This document shows, one piece after another, positions 1 through 7,016 of a DNA stretch of 64,000 nucleotides. Where the stretch lies: contig DATLLJ010000060.1 of assembly GCA_035537875.1 (NCBI GenBank), forward strand, positions 186,001 through 250,000, in the 5' to 3' direction. The first letter of the stretch is position 1. Every line of letters starts with the position of its first letter. Made by a program: the position numbers and the translations under genes. A model generated the notes under the pieces. It had not been told where the DNA came from. It saw only the letters and a program-made list of their open reading frames with translations, and searched no databases. The DNA is from DATLLJ01 sp035537875 (GTDB lineage: Bacteria; Acidobacteriota; Vicinamibacteria; Vicinamibacterales; CAVVIG01).

Positions 1-2
1 AG

Positions 3-302
3 GGCTGTTATGTTGGCCAGGAGGTCATCATTCGCGTCCTGCACCGCGGGCACGGCCGGGTTGCAAGAAAGCTTGTGGGCCTGCTGCTCGAAGGCTCGGA
101 GGCTCCGCCCGCCGGGACGACCGTACGGTCCGGCGAACGCGAGATCGGTCGCGTCACGAGCGCGGCGCTGTCACCCGCACTCGGGCGACCCATCGCGCTC
201 GGCTACGTGCAGCGGGACTTCGTCGAGCCGGGCACGCCCGTGGTCGTGGGCGACACCCCGGCTGTCGTCAACAGGCTGCCGTTTGTTCCGCTGTCCGCAT
301 AG
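3..302 (+). CDS. ygfZ: YgfZ/GcvT-like folate-binding protein, C-terminal part only
   Basis: The frame is open from the window edge to a TAG at 300-302, so about 99 C-terminal residues are visible and the start lies outside. The first codons read GCYVGQEV (positions 3-26), the KGCYxGQE signature of YgfZ/Caf17-type tetrahydrofolate-binding proteins. True GcvT aminomethyltransferases lack it. The rest fits the family's small C-terminal beta-barrel domain. YgfZ-type proteins help maintain certain 4Fe-4S enzymes in the cytoplasm. The gene converges on the Nudix gene ending at 344, with 41 bp between. The family call is good; the exact role is inferred from the motif. Confidence 0.8.
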   Translation, partial: GCYVGQEVIIRVLHRGHGRVARKLVGLLLEGSEAPPAGTTVRSGEREIGRVTSAALSPALGRPIALGYVQRDFVEPGTPVVVGDTPAVVNRLPFVPLSA

Positions 303-343
303 CGGTGCTGGAGAGCCGTCGGATCAAGCACGCCGCTCGACCG

Positions 344-736
344 CTAGCCTCGCAGGCCCACTCCAAGAAGGGCGATCAGTTCCGCATCGGCCGGCGGCAT
401 GGCGAGCGTCGCAAGGTCGCATCGCCGCACCCACTGCATCTCCTGGCCCTGCTGCGGTGAAGGCACGCCGTCGAGGTCGCATCGAAGGAAGTGGATCTCG
501 ACGACCCGGTCCGGGTACTCATGAGTCATCATCAGCAGTTCGGCGCCGATCGCCACGTCGACGTCGAGTTCCTCTCGCAGCTCGCGACGCAAACACGCGG
601 ACCGTGTCTCGCCCGGCTCGCATTTGCCGCCCGGAAACTCCCAGTACCCCTCGAGGTGAACGCCCCTCTGACGCCGCGTCAGGAGAAAACGATCGGCGCG
701 CTCGATGACGGCGGCAGCGACGACGAGGGTTGTCAT
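344..736 (-). CDS. mutT: Nudix hydrolase, MutT-like (8-oxo-dGTP diphosphatase candidate)
   Basis: The 130-aa product has a full Nudix box: Gly37, five residues, Glu43, seven residues, then RELREELDV at 51-59. Only the usual glycine near the end is replaced by Asp58. WEFPGG precedes the box, as in MutT-type enzymes that sanitise oxidised nucleotides. A longer frame reaches 769, but I start at the ATG 734-736 because it overlaps the mutY stop in an ATGA (733-736), the normal sign of translational coupling. MutT hydrolyses 8-oxo-dGTP and MutY removes adenine opposite 8-oxoG, so the pair makes two arms of the GO repair system. Another (d)NTP substrate is possible. Confidence 0.85.
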   Translation of the reverse strand: MTTLVVAAAVIERADRFLLTRRQRGVHLEGYWEFPGGKCEPGETRSACLRRELREELDVDVAIGAELLMMTHEYPDRVVEIHFLRCDLDGVPSPQQGQEMQWVRRCDLATLAMPPADAELIALLGVGLRG

Positions 737-1443
737 CGGGCGGGAGACTCGAAGGCGGTGGCGCGGCAATTCTTGCGCATGGGACAGATCAGGCAGCGGG
801 GGTTACGCGCCACACAGACCATGGCGCCGAAGTCCATCAGGGCCTGGTTGAAGTCGAAGACATGCCGCACGGGAACCATCGCCTCCGACAGCCGCCACAG
901 GTGTCGTTTCATTCCATGCGTCTTGGCATCGCCTCGGTTGACGAAGACCCGAAAGAGCACCCGCGCGACGTTCGTGTCGAGGATCGCGGCACGCTCCCGA
1001 AAGGCGAAGCTGCGGATGGCCCCGGCTGTATAGGCGCCGATCCCTTTGAACGAGAGCAGCGTCGCCTCGTCGGCGGGCAGGCGGCCGCCGTACCGGGCGA
1101 CCGACTCGCGCGCGATCGTTTGGAGTCGCTTCGGTCGGACGTTGTAGCCGAGCGGATACCACGTCGCGCTGACTTCGTGTTCTGGAGCCGTGGCGAGCGC
1201 TTCGAGCGACGGGTACTTGTCGAGCCATTCGAGGTACTTGGGCAGCACGCGGTCGACCTGCGTCTGCTGCAACATGATCTCCGAGACGAGGATGTGGTAC
1301 GGATCGCTGGTCTTGCGCCATGGCAGGTCCCGTCCGTGACGCCGATACCAGGCGAGCAGTCGAGCGCGAAAGCGCCGGCGATCGGCCGGGGTCGGCAGCG
1401 GCACCGGCTGACGAACGCATCGGGGACTCCGTCTGGGGGTCAT
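733..1443 (-). CDS. mutY: A/G-specific adenine glycosylase MutY, short form lacking the C-terminal domain
   Basis: The 236-aa protein has the HhH-GPD glycosylase core. It shows SEIMLQQTQV with catalytic Glu55, the helix-hairpin-helix KGIGAYTAGAI near 133-143 with Tyr where EndoIII has its lyase Lys, catalytic Asp156 in ILDTN, and a 4Fe-4S loop with Cys210, 217, 220 and 226 (C-x6-C-x2-C-x5-C). E. coli MutY is about 350 residues. The missing part is the C-terminal MutT-like domain that reads 8-oxoG. A Nudix gene follows directly, overlapping by ATGA. The open frame extends to 1713, but that part is Arg-rich shadow over the divergent gene, so ATG 1441-1443 is chosen. Confidence 0.9.
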   Translation of the reverse strand: MTPRRSPRCVRQPVPLPTPADRRRFRARLLAWYRRHGRDLPWRKTSDPYHILVSEIMLQQTQVDRVLPKYLEWLDKYPSLEALATAPEHEVSATWYPLGYNVRPKRLQTIARESVARYGGRLPADEATLLSFKGIGAYTAGAIRSFAFRERAAILDTNVARVLFRVFVNRGDAKTHGMKRHLWRLSEAMVPVRHVFDFNQALMDFGAMVCVARNPRCLICPMRKNCRATAFESPAR

Positions 1444-1448
1444 ATAAT
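1443..1448 (+). promoter_or_regulatory. -10 box TATAAT upstream of the cobalamin adenosyltransferase gene
   Basis: A perfect TATAAT lies 21 bp before the GTG at 1470, between two divergent start codons only 26 bp apart. I see no good -35 at 16-18 bp upstream, so this is a -10 call only. The predicted transcript would start near 1455 with a leader of about 15 nt and no Shine-Dalgarno sequence. Confidence 0.45.
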
Positions 1449-1469
1449 CTGAGAGCCTCTGTTCACACC

Positions 1470-2027
1470 GTGAAAATCTACACGCGCACTGGTGATTCTG
1501 GCGACACGTCGCTCTTGGGCGGCACCCGGGTCTCGAAAGGCGATCCTCGGGTCGACGCCTACGGAGAGGTCGACGAAGCGAGTGCCTGTCTCGGCCTCGC
1601 GCTCGCCGCGCTCCATGGTCGCTCCGATCGGGGCGCGTTCGACGAAGTTGCTGACGCGCTCGTCCTGATCCAGCGCGATCTCTTCGCGTTGGGGGCGAGG
1701 CTTGCCGATCCATCGGGTCGCGTCTCGCCTCGGATCGAGAAGGCGGCGCTCGAGGAGACAGACGTCGAGCGGCTCGAACGGCTCATCGATCGGCTGGAAG
1801 CCGACCTCCCGCCGCTGACCCATTTCATCCTGCCGGGCGGTGTCGAAGCCGGGGCGGCGCTTCATCTTGCGCGTGCTGTCTGTCGCCGCGCCGAGCGGCG
1901 CATCGTGAAGCTGCAACCGCCCGTGGAACCGGTTCTGCTCCGCTACGCGAACCGACTGTCCGATCTGCTCTTCGTGATGGCGCGTTGGATCAATCATCGT
2001 GCTGGCGCATCCGAGGTGAAATGGTAA
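1470..2027 (+). CDS. ATP:cob(I)alamin adenosyltransferase, PduO type
   Basis: The 185-aa protein begins KIYTRTGDSGDTSLLGG, the ATP-binding N-terminus of PduO-type corrinoid adenosyltransferases. It also carries the family's ARAVCRRAERR helix motif and the RYANRLSDLLFVMAR C-terminal helix. The enzyme transfers the adenosyl group of ATP to cob(I)alamin, giving coenzyme B12 in the cytoplasm. Start choice: GTG 1470 places the conserved KIYTRTGD immediately at the N-terminus; upstream in-frame sequence is mutY shadow. No Shine-Dalgarno is visible. Its stop (2025-2027) abuts the stop of the convergent membrane-protein gene at 2028. The B12-binding radical SAM protein at 60530 could use B12, but I see no direct link. 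Confidence 0.9.
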   Translation: MKIYTRTGDSGDTSLLGGTRVSKGDPRVDAYGEVDEASACLGLALAALHGRSDRGAFDEVADALVLIQRDLFALGARLADPSGRVSPRIEKAALEETDVERLERLIDRLEADLPPLTHFILPGGVEAGAALHLARAVCRRAERRIVKLQPPVEPVLLRYANRLSDLLFVMARWINHRAGASEVKW

Positions 2028-2516
2028 TCAGCGGTCCCGCTCCTCGAGATCAGCTTTGATCGCATCGAAGACGGTGCGCGCGAGCTCCTGGGAGACGCGT
2101 TCCCGGATGGCTCCGCACTCGATGAGCGTGGTGCCCGCGGCGGTTTCGACGGCGACGTCCCATCGATCGCGCGCGATGCCTTCGGGCCGATCGTCGAACG
2201 TCGTGACGTGCAGCGGCGCCGTCGCCCCGCGTTTCGACACGTACGCCGCGATTGGCGATCCGTTGATGAGCACGCGCACGGCGACAATCAGATCTTTGTC
2301 GATTCCACGGTCGCCATAATAGAAGCGCCGATCGTCCTGGCTGACGAGGACCAGCTCGTCGGCCGTTGGCAGTTCGGCGATGATCGTCCGGCCGCGCGCC
2401 CGCTCCGATTCGCGCGCCCGCTGCCGTCGCCGCCGGTACGCCCGGAGCGTCGTGGCGAGGCTCGCGGCGACGAGCAGCAGCACGATCGCGACGATGGCGG
2501 CGACGAGGTCACGCAT
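2028..2516 (-). CDS. hypothetical protein with one N-terminal membrane helix
   Basis: I do not recognise this 162-aa protein. Residues 4-25 form a hydrophobic helix (VAAIVAIVLLLVAASLA) followed by a strongly basic stretch (YRRRRQRARESERARGR). This suggests a single-pass inner-membrane anchor with the basic side, and probably the soluble domain, in the cytoplasm. The soluble part of about 115 residues is charged, with mixed alpha/beta character and no motif I can name. Its start codon is only 12 bp from the divergent hpnC start. The two must share promoter space, and a 7-bp inverted repeat (2511-2526) covers the start. Its stop abuts the adenosyltransferase stop. Confidence 0.6.
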   Translation of the reverse strand: MRDLVAAIVAIVLLLVAASLATTLRAYRRRRQRARESERARGRTIIAELPTADELVLVSQDDRRFYYGDRGIDKDLIVAVRVLINGSPIAAYVSKRGATAPLHVTTFDDRPEGIARDRWDVAVETAAGTTLIECGAIRERVSQELARTVFDAIKADLEERDR

Positions 2517-2526
2517 TAGAATGCGT
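2511..2526. repeat. inverted repeat between divergent starts
   Basis: ACGCATT (2511-2517) and AATGCGT (2520-2526) form a perfect 7-bp inverted repeat with a 2-nt spacer. It covers the start codon of the membrane-protein gene and lies 2 bp before the hpnC GTG. It could be an operator or a leader hairpin acting on both genes, or chance. Confidence 0.35.
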
Positions 2527-2528
2527 CC

Positions 2529-3467
2529 GTGTCACTGTGGCCCGGCGCCTCGGCCGATGCCCGTGCCGCCACGACAACCGCGCCGCTGGCCCAGGCGTAC
2601 GCGGCGTGCCTGGCGCTCGCGCGGTCGCATTACGAGAATTTTCCCGTCGCCTCGCGACTCCTGCCGGCGCCGATGCGGCCGCATGTCGCCGCGGTGTACG
2701 CGTTCGCCCGGGTGGCTGACGACATCGCCGACGAAGGCACTGCGTCGCCGGGCGAACGTCTGGCCCGACTGCGCCTGTGGCAGGAGCGGCTTCACCGCGC
2801 CGCGGGGGGAGAGATCGACCTCGGCAGCGCGGAAGACGTCGGGCGCGGCGTCGATCGTGATGCGCTCATTACGATCGCGCTCGGTCACTCGATTCGCTCT
2901 CTCGACCTTCCGCTCCGGCTGTTCGATGATCTGCTGAGCGCGTTCGGTCAGGATACCATGACGACACGGTACGCCTCGTGGGCTGACGTGCTCGACTACT
3001 GCCGCCGTTCGGCGAACCCGGTGGGCCGCCTTGTCCTTCGCATCGCTGGCTATCGGGATGACGCCCTCGATCGATCGTCGGACGCGCTCTGCACCGCGCT
3101 GCAGCTGACGAACTTCTGGCAGGACTTCGGTCGGGACTGGCGCGCGGGTCGTCTGTACGTGCCCCGCGATGAACAAATGGCCGTCGGCGCGGCGGAAAGC
3201 GAGCTTGGCGCCGGCCGTCTCGGGCCGGCGTGGTGCCAGGCGCTGGCGCGGTGTGTGGCCGTCACCCGCGGCCTGTTCGAGCAGGGACGTCAGGTCTGCA
3301 ACGGCGTCTCGGGCCGGCTGGGGGTCGAGCTTCGCTTCACCTGGCTCGGCGGGTCCAGGATTCTGGACCGGGTCGAGCGTTCGCGCGACCGTCTGCTCAG
3401 CCATCGGCCGACTCTTGGGGCGGCGGATGTAGCGTGGCTGCTCTGGCGCGCGGCGCGCTGGACGTGA
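2529..3467 (+). CDS. hpnC: hydroxysqualene synthase HpnC
   Basis: The 312-aa protein belongs to the trans-isoprenyl diphosphate synthase/squalene synthase family. SHYENFPVASRLLP near residue 37 is typical of HpnC. The two Asp-rich Mg-diphosphate motifs are ADDIADE (about residue 63) and NFWQDFGRDW (about 197), followed by GRLYVP. In the bacterial HpnCDE route HpnC turns presqualene diphosphate into hydroxysqualene. The immediate partners hpnD (7 bp downstream) and hpnE make the assignment firm. The start is GTG 2529; the N-terminal 20 residues before QAYAACLALA are variable and the true start could be slightly downstream. Confidence 0.93.
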   Translation: MSLWPGASADARAATTTAPLAQAYAACLALARSHYENFPVASRLLPAPMRPHVAAVYAFARVADDIADEGTASPGERLARLRLWQERLHRAAGGEIDLGSAEDVGRGVDRDALITIALGHSIRSLDLPLRLFDDLLSAFGQDTMTTRYASWADVLDYCRRSANPVGRLVLRIAGYRDDALDRSSDALCTALQLTNFWQDFGRDWRAGRLYVPRDEQMAVGAAESELGAGRLGPAWCQALARCVAVTRGLFEQGRQVCNGVSGRLGVELRFTWLGGSRILDRVERSRDRLLSHRPTLGAADVAWLLWRAARWT

Positions 3468-3474
3468 TCGGCCG

Positions 3475-4308
3475 ATGGCGCGCAAGACGAGCTTCTACTA
3501 TGCCTTTCTGGTGCTGCCGCCCGAACAACGGCGCGCCATCATCGCCGTCTGGGATTTCTGCCGCGCCGTCGACGACGCGATCGATGAGGCGCCGTCAGGG
3601 CCGTTGCCGGACCGCGGGTTGCCTGCTGGCCGTGAAGCCGTCGGGTTCTGGCGCGGGGAGCTCGCGAAGTGCTACGAAGGCGGGGAGCCGGTGACCGAGC
3701 AGGCCAGGCGGTTGCAGCCCTTCGTGGGTCCGTTCGAGCTCCCGCGTGATGCCTTCGAAGACGTGATCGATGGCGTCGCGATGGATCTCGACACGACGCG
3801 TTATCGCACGTTCGACGATCTGTTCGAGTACTGCAGACGGGTGGCGTCCGCGGTGGGTCTCATCTGCATCCGGATCTTCGGCTGCCGCGGCGCGAGCGCC
3901 TGCGACTACGCCCTGAATCTGGGGGTCGCCCTTCAATTGACGAACATCCTCAGGGATATCAGGGACGATCTGGCCCGCGGCCGCCTGTATCTGCCGCTCG
4001 ACGATCTGGCGACCTACGGCTGCACGATCGCCGACCTGGAAGCGGGCATCGTGACCGGGCGAATGCGGGACCTGCTGGCGTTCGAATGTCGGCGCGCCCG
4101 TGAGTATTATCGGCGGGCCATCCAGGCACGGCCGGTCGAAGACCGTGCCCGCCTGGTCGCGGCCGAGATCATGCGGACGGTGTACTTTGAAACCCTCACG
4201 CGCATCGAGAAGAGCGGCCCGCATGGCTACGACGTCTTCACGAAGCGCGTGCGTGTCGCCAGACCCCGTCAGGCCGTCCTCGCCCTGAGGACCTGGCTGC
4301 GGTCGTGA
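3475..4308 (+). CDS. hpnD: presqualene diphosphate synthase HpnD
   Basis: The 277-aa squalene/phytoene synthase family protein carries both Asp-rich motifs: FCRAVDDAIDE at about 22-32 and NILRDIRDDLARGRLYLP at about 160-177. These are the HpnD-style sequences, as opposed to NFWQD in HpnC. It condenses two farnesyl diphosphates to presqualene diphosphate, the first step toward squalene and hopanoids. ATG 3475 follows the hpnC stop by 7 bp and hpnE follows after 22 bp, so the three genes form one operon. No squalene-hopene cyclase gene is in the window. Confidence 0.94.
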   Translation: MARKTSFYYAFLVLPPEQRRAIIAVWDFCRAVDDAIDEAPSGPLPDRGLPAGREAVGFWRGELAKCYEGGEPVTEQARRLQPFVGPFELPRDAFEDVIDGVAMDLDTTRYRTFDDLFEYCRRVASAVGLICIRIFGCRGASACDYALNLGVALQLTNILRDIRDDLARGRLYLPLDDLATYGCTIADLEAGIVTGRMRDLLAFECRRAREYYRRAIQARPVEDRARLVAAEIMRTVYFETLTRIEKSGPHGYDVFTKRVRVARPRQAVLALRTWLRS

Positions 4309-4330
4309 CCGTGACCGACTCGAGTCGATT

Positions 4331-5683
4331 ATGACTATCAGCTATGACGCGATTGTGATTGGTGCGGGGTTCGCCGGTCTGAGTGCCGCGGTGCGGATGA
4401 CGCATCGGGGCGCGCGCGTGTTGGTGCTCGAAGCGCGATCCCGGCTGGGAGGACGGGCGACCGCGTTTCCGGATCGTGAGACGGGCGAACTGGTGGACAA
4501 CGGTCAGCACGTGCTGCTCGGCTGCTACAGCAGCACCTTCGAGTTTCTCCGCGACGTGCACGCCCTCGATCGTGTCCGCGCACAGCCGCAACTGGCCGTC
4601 ACGATGATCGATCGATCCGGGCGTCGGTCGCGGCTGACCTGCCCGGCGCTGCCGTCGCCTTTTCATCTGATCGCTGGCGTACTCGAATGGGACGCCCTGG
4701 ATTGGCGGGACAAGGTCGCCGCGTTGCGCATGTCCAAACCCATCGACCTCGCCCGTCGCCAGATGCGCGGCGGGCCGGAACGAGCCGCCTCCCCAGGTGA
4801 GACCGTTGAGACGTGGCTCGCGCGCAACGGACAGACCGAGCGGACGTGCGAGATGCTGTGGCGACCGCTGGCGCTGGCCGCGCTGAATCAGCCGACGACG
4901 GTCGCCTCCGCGCCGCCGTTTGCCCGCGTCCTGGCCGAGATGTTCGGATCGACGTCGCAGAATGCGGCGATCGTGTTGCCGACGAGCCCGCTGCACCTGA
5001 TGTACGCGGAACCGGCACGTGAGTTCCTCGAAAGCCGCGGCGGATCGGTTCGTACGGGCGTGACCGCGCGCCTGATCGTGGACCAGGGGACTGTCACGGT
5101 CGACGCGGATGGCGAACGTCTGGGTGCGGCCGTCGTGGTGTCGGCGGTCCCCTGGTTCGCGCTTGGGGATCTGATTCCGGCTCCGCCGCAGGAGCTTTCC
5201 GGCATTCTGTCGCGGGCTGCCGCGATGGCCGCGTCGCCGATCGTGACGGTGAACATGTGGTTCGACCGGCCGGTTCTGTCCGAGACCGAGGATCCGTTCA
5301 TCGGTCTTCCCGGGCGCGCGATGCAGTGGGCCTTCGACAAGCGGCAAGTCTTCGCCGATGGGGCGTCGCATGTGTCGCTCGTCTCGAGTGGCGCGTCGCC
5401 GCTCGTCGATCGGGCCAACGAGGAGCTGATCGCGGCGGCCCATCGCGAACTCGTCGAGGCAATGCCCGACATCCGGCGGGCGCGGGTCGAGCGCGCGACC
5501 GTTGTCCGCGAGCCGAAGGCCACGTTTTCGCTCGCCCCCGGCCAGCCAGTCCGGCCGGACACCCGAACGCCGGTGCGCGGCCTGCTGCTCGCAGGTGACT
5601 GGCTCGATACCGGTCTGCCGGCAACGATTGAAAGCGCGGTGCGCTCCGGACACAGGGCCGCAGATATAGCATCGGGTAATTGA
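4331..5683 (+). CDS. hpnE: hydroxysqualene dehydroxylase HpnE (FAD-dependent)
   Basis: The 450-aa flavin amine oxidase/desaturase-type protein opens with a Rossmann FAD motif, VIGAGFAGLSAAV (residues 8-20), followed by VLVLEARSRLGGRA. Near the C-terminus RGLLLAGDWLDTGLPATIE is the second FAD contact region of the family. HpnE reduces and dehydroxylates hydroxysqualene to squalene, completing the pathway of hpnC and hpnD. The last two sense codons and the TGA stop at 5681-5683 lie inside the first copies of the 8-bp repeat array at 5673, so the repeat appears to have set the present C-terminus. That is an inference from position alone. Confidence 0.93.
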   Translation: MTISYDAIVIGAGFAGLSAAVRMTHRGARVLVLEARSRLGGRATAFPDRETGELVDNGQHVLLGCYSSTFEFLRDVHALDRVRAQPQLAVTMIDRSGRRSRLTCPALPSPFHLIAGVLEWDALDWRDKVAALRMSKPIDLARRQMRGGPERAASPGETVETWLARNGQTERTCEMLWRPLALAALNQPTTVASAPPFARVLAEMFGSTSQNAAIVLPTSPLHLMYAEPAREFLESRGGSVRTGVTARLIVDQGTVTVDADGERLGAAVVVSAVPWFALGDLIPAPPQELSGILSRAAAMAASPIVTVNMWFDRPVLSETEDPFIGLPGRAMQWAFDKRQVFADGASHVSLVSSGASPLVDRANEELIAAAHRELVEAMPDIRRARVERATVVREPKATFSLAPGQPVRPDTRTPVRGLLLAGDWLDTGLPATIESAVRSGHRAADIASGN

Positions 5684-5797
5684 GTAATCTGGTAATCGGG
5701 TAATTGAATGCGCGATTGATTTCCACATTCAATGTCCCAATCAATTACCCGATTACCCGATTACCCGATTACCCGATTACCCGATTACCCAATTACC
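5673..5797. repeat. inverted tandem array of an 8-bp unit (ATTACCCG)
   Basis: On the left, four units with 8-bp spacing read CGGGTAAT or variants (5673-5704). On the right, almost seven units read ATTACCCG (5744-5797). The left arm 5673-5707 pairs with 5741-5775 at 32 of 35 positions around a 33-nt loop. The loop has its own short inverted repeat, ATTGAATG (5703-5710) against CATTCAAT (5726-5733). The array spans the whole hpnE-thiI gap, overlapping the hpnE stop and ending 7 bp before the thiI ATG. Transcribed, it would make a long hairpin that could separate expression of the two genes. There are no spacers, so it is not a CRISPR array. Confidence 0.9.
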
Positions 5798-5804
5798 AAA
5801 TCTC

Positions 5805-7016
5805 ATGATCTCAGTAGTTCACTACAAAGAGCTGACGCTCAAGGGACGCAATCGCCCCTGGTTCGTCAAGCATCTGGTGCGCAACCTGCGGTCCGCGCTG
5901 TCAGACCTCGAGGTGGGGTCGATTCGCTCGGTCATGGGGCGAATCGAGATCGAGGTGAACGCGCCTTCGTGGGAAGCGGTCCGAGATCGGGTGCGGTGCG
6001 TGTTCGGGATCGCGAACTTTTCAGCCGCCGCACGGGCGCCGCGCGATGTGGATGCGCTTGCGGCTGCGATTCTCCGTGACCTGGGCGATCGGGATGTCTC
6101 CTCATTTCGCGTGTCGGCCCGACGCGTCGACAAGCGTCTGCCGTTCACATCTCCGCAGATCGAACGCGAAGTGGGCGGCCGCATCAAGCAGGCGACAGGC
6201 TGGCGGGTCGACCTCGACGAAGCGACGCTGACGATTCACCTCGAGATGATGGCCGATCACGCGTTCTACTTCTTCGGCAAGGAGACTGGTGCTGGCGGCC
6301 TGCCGACGGGCACCGGCGGGCGCGTCGCCTGTCTGCTGTCGGGTGGTATCGATTCGCCGGTGGCGGCGTACCGGATGATGCGACGCGGCTGCACGGTGCT
6401 GTTCGTGCACTTTCACAGCTATCCGATTCTCTCGCGAGCCTCGCAGGAAAAGGTGCGCGAGATCGCCACGCTCCTCACGAAGTATCAGCTGCGGTCTCGA
6501 CTCCTGCTCGTTCCTTTCGGCGAGCTGCAACAGCAGGTCGTTCTCGCCGTTCCCCCGGAGCTTCGGGTCGTCATCTATCGTCGCCTCATGCTGCGGATCG
6601 CCGACGCGCTCGCGCGCCGCTGGCGGGCTCGAGCGCTCGTCACCGGCGAGGTCCTCGGCCAGGTCGCCTCCCAGACGCTCGAGAATTTGACCACGATCTC
6701 CGAGGCGTCCACGATGGAGGTGCTTCGACCGCTGATAGGCATGGACAAGGACGAGATCGTCGCGCAGGCAGAGCGGATGGGGACGTTCCCAATCTCAATC
6801 ATTCCAGATCAGGACTGCTGCCAGCTGTTTACACCGCGTCATCCTGCGACGCGGGCCTCGCTGGCCGACGTGTTGAACGCGGAACAGGCGCTGCCGATCG
6901 AGCAGATGGTCGCCGCGGCAGTCGCGGCGACGGGCGTGGAGGAGTTCCGATTCCCGGTGCTAAAATACGCGGTTGCTGAGGGAGGACACCATGCCGGTCC
7001 AGGAAATGAGCGCTAA
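5805..7016 (+). CDS. thiI: tRNA 4-thiouridine synthase ThiI, no rhodanese domain
   Basis: The 403-aa protein starts MISVVHYKELTLKGRNR, the ThiI N-terminal ferredoxin-like domain. A THUMP region follows (about 60-165), then a PP-loop ATP pyrophosphatase with SGGIDSPVAAYRMMRRG (about 180) and TGEVLGQVASQTLENL (about 280). The product activates U8 of tRNA for thiolation. The length and the end after a DQDCCQLFTPRHP motif show that the C-terminal rhodanese domain of E. coli ThiI is absent, as in many bacteria, where sulfur comes from a cysteine desulfurase. The last 26 bases overlap fbaB. No Shine-Dalgarno precedes the ATG; the repeat array ends just before it. Confidence 0.93.
   Translation: MISVVHYKELTLKGRNRPWFVKHLVRNLRSALSDLEVGSIRSVMGRIEIEVNAPSWEAVRDRVRCVFGIANFSAAARAPRDVDALAAAILRDLGDRDVSSFRVSARRVDKRLPFTSPQIEREVGGRIKQATGWRVDLDEATLTIHLEMMADHAFYFFGKETGAGGLPTGTGGRVACLLSGGIDSPVAAYRMMRRGCTVLFVHFHSYPILSRASQEKVREIATLLTKYQLRSRLLLVPFGELQQQVVLAVPPELRVVIYRRLMLRIADALARRWRARALVTGEVLGQVASQTLENLTTISEASTMEVLRPLIGMDKDEIVAQAERMGTFPISIIPDQDCCQLFTPRHPATRASLADVLNAEQALPIEQMVAAAVAATGVEEFRFPVLKYAVAEGGHHAGPGNER
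6961..6985 (+). promoter_or_regulatory. -10 element and ribosome binding site of fbaB
   Basis: TAAAAT at 6961-6966 is a plausible -10, and GGAGG at 6981-6985 sits 5 nt before the ATG at 6991. Both lie within the 3' end of thiI, so fbaB can be expressed independently. The strong GGAGG is why ATG 6991 is preferred over the in-frame TTG at 6973. I see no clear -35. Confidence 0.5.

Noticed and set aside
344..1443. MutY and Nudix frames as one gene broken by a frameshift
   Set aside because: Both have complete conserved regions and the ATGA overlap is a normal coupling signal; the Nudix box is far better preserved than in MutY C-terminal domains.
5744..5797. Possible CRISPR array
   Set aside because: The units are 8 bp and contiguous, with no spacers, and no cas genes are present; it is a tandem repeat.
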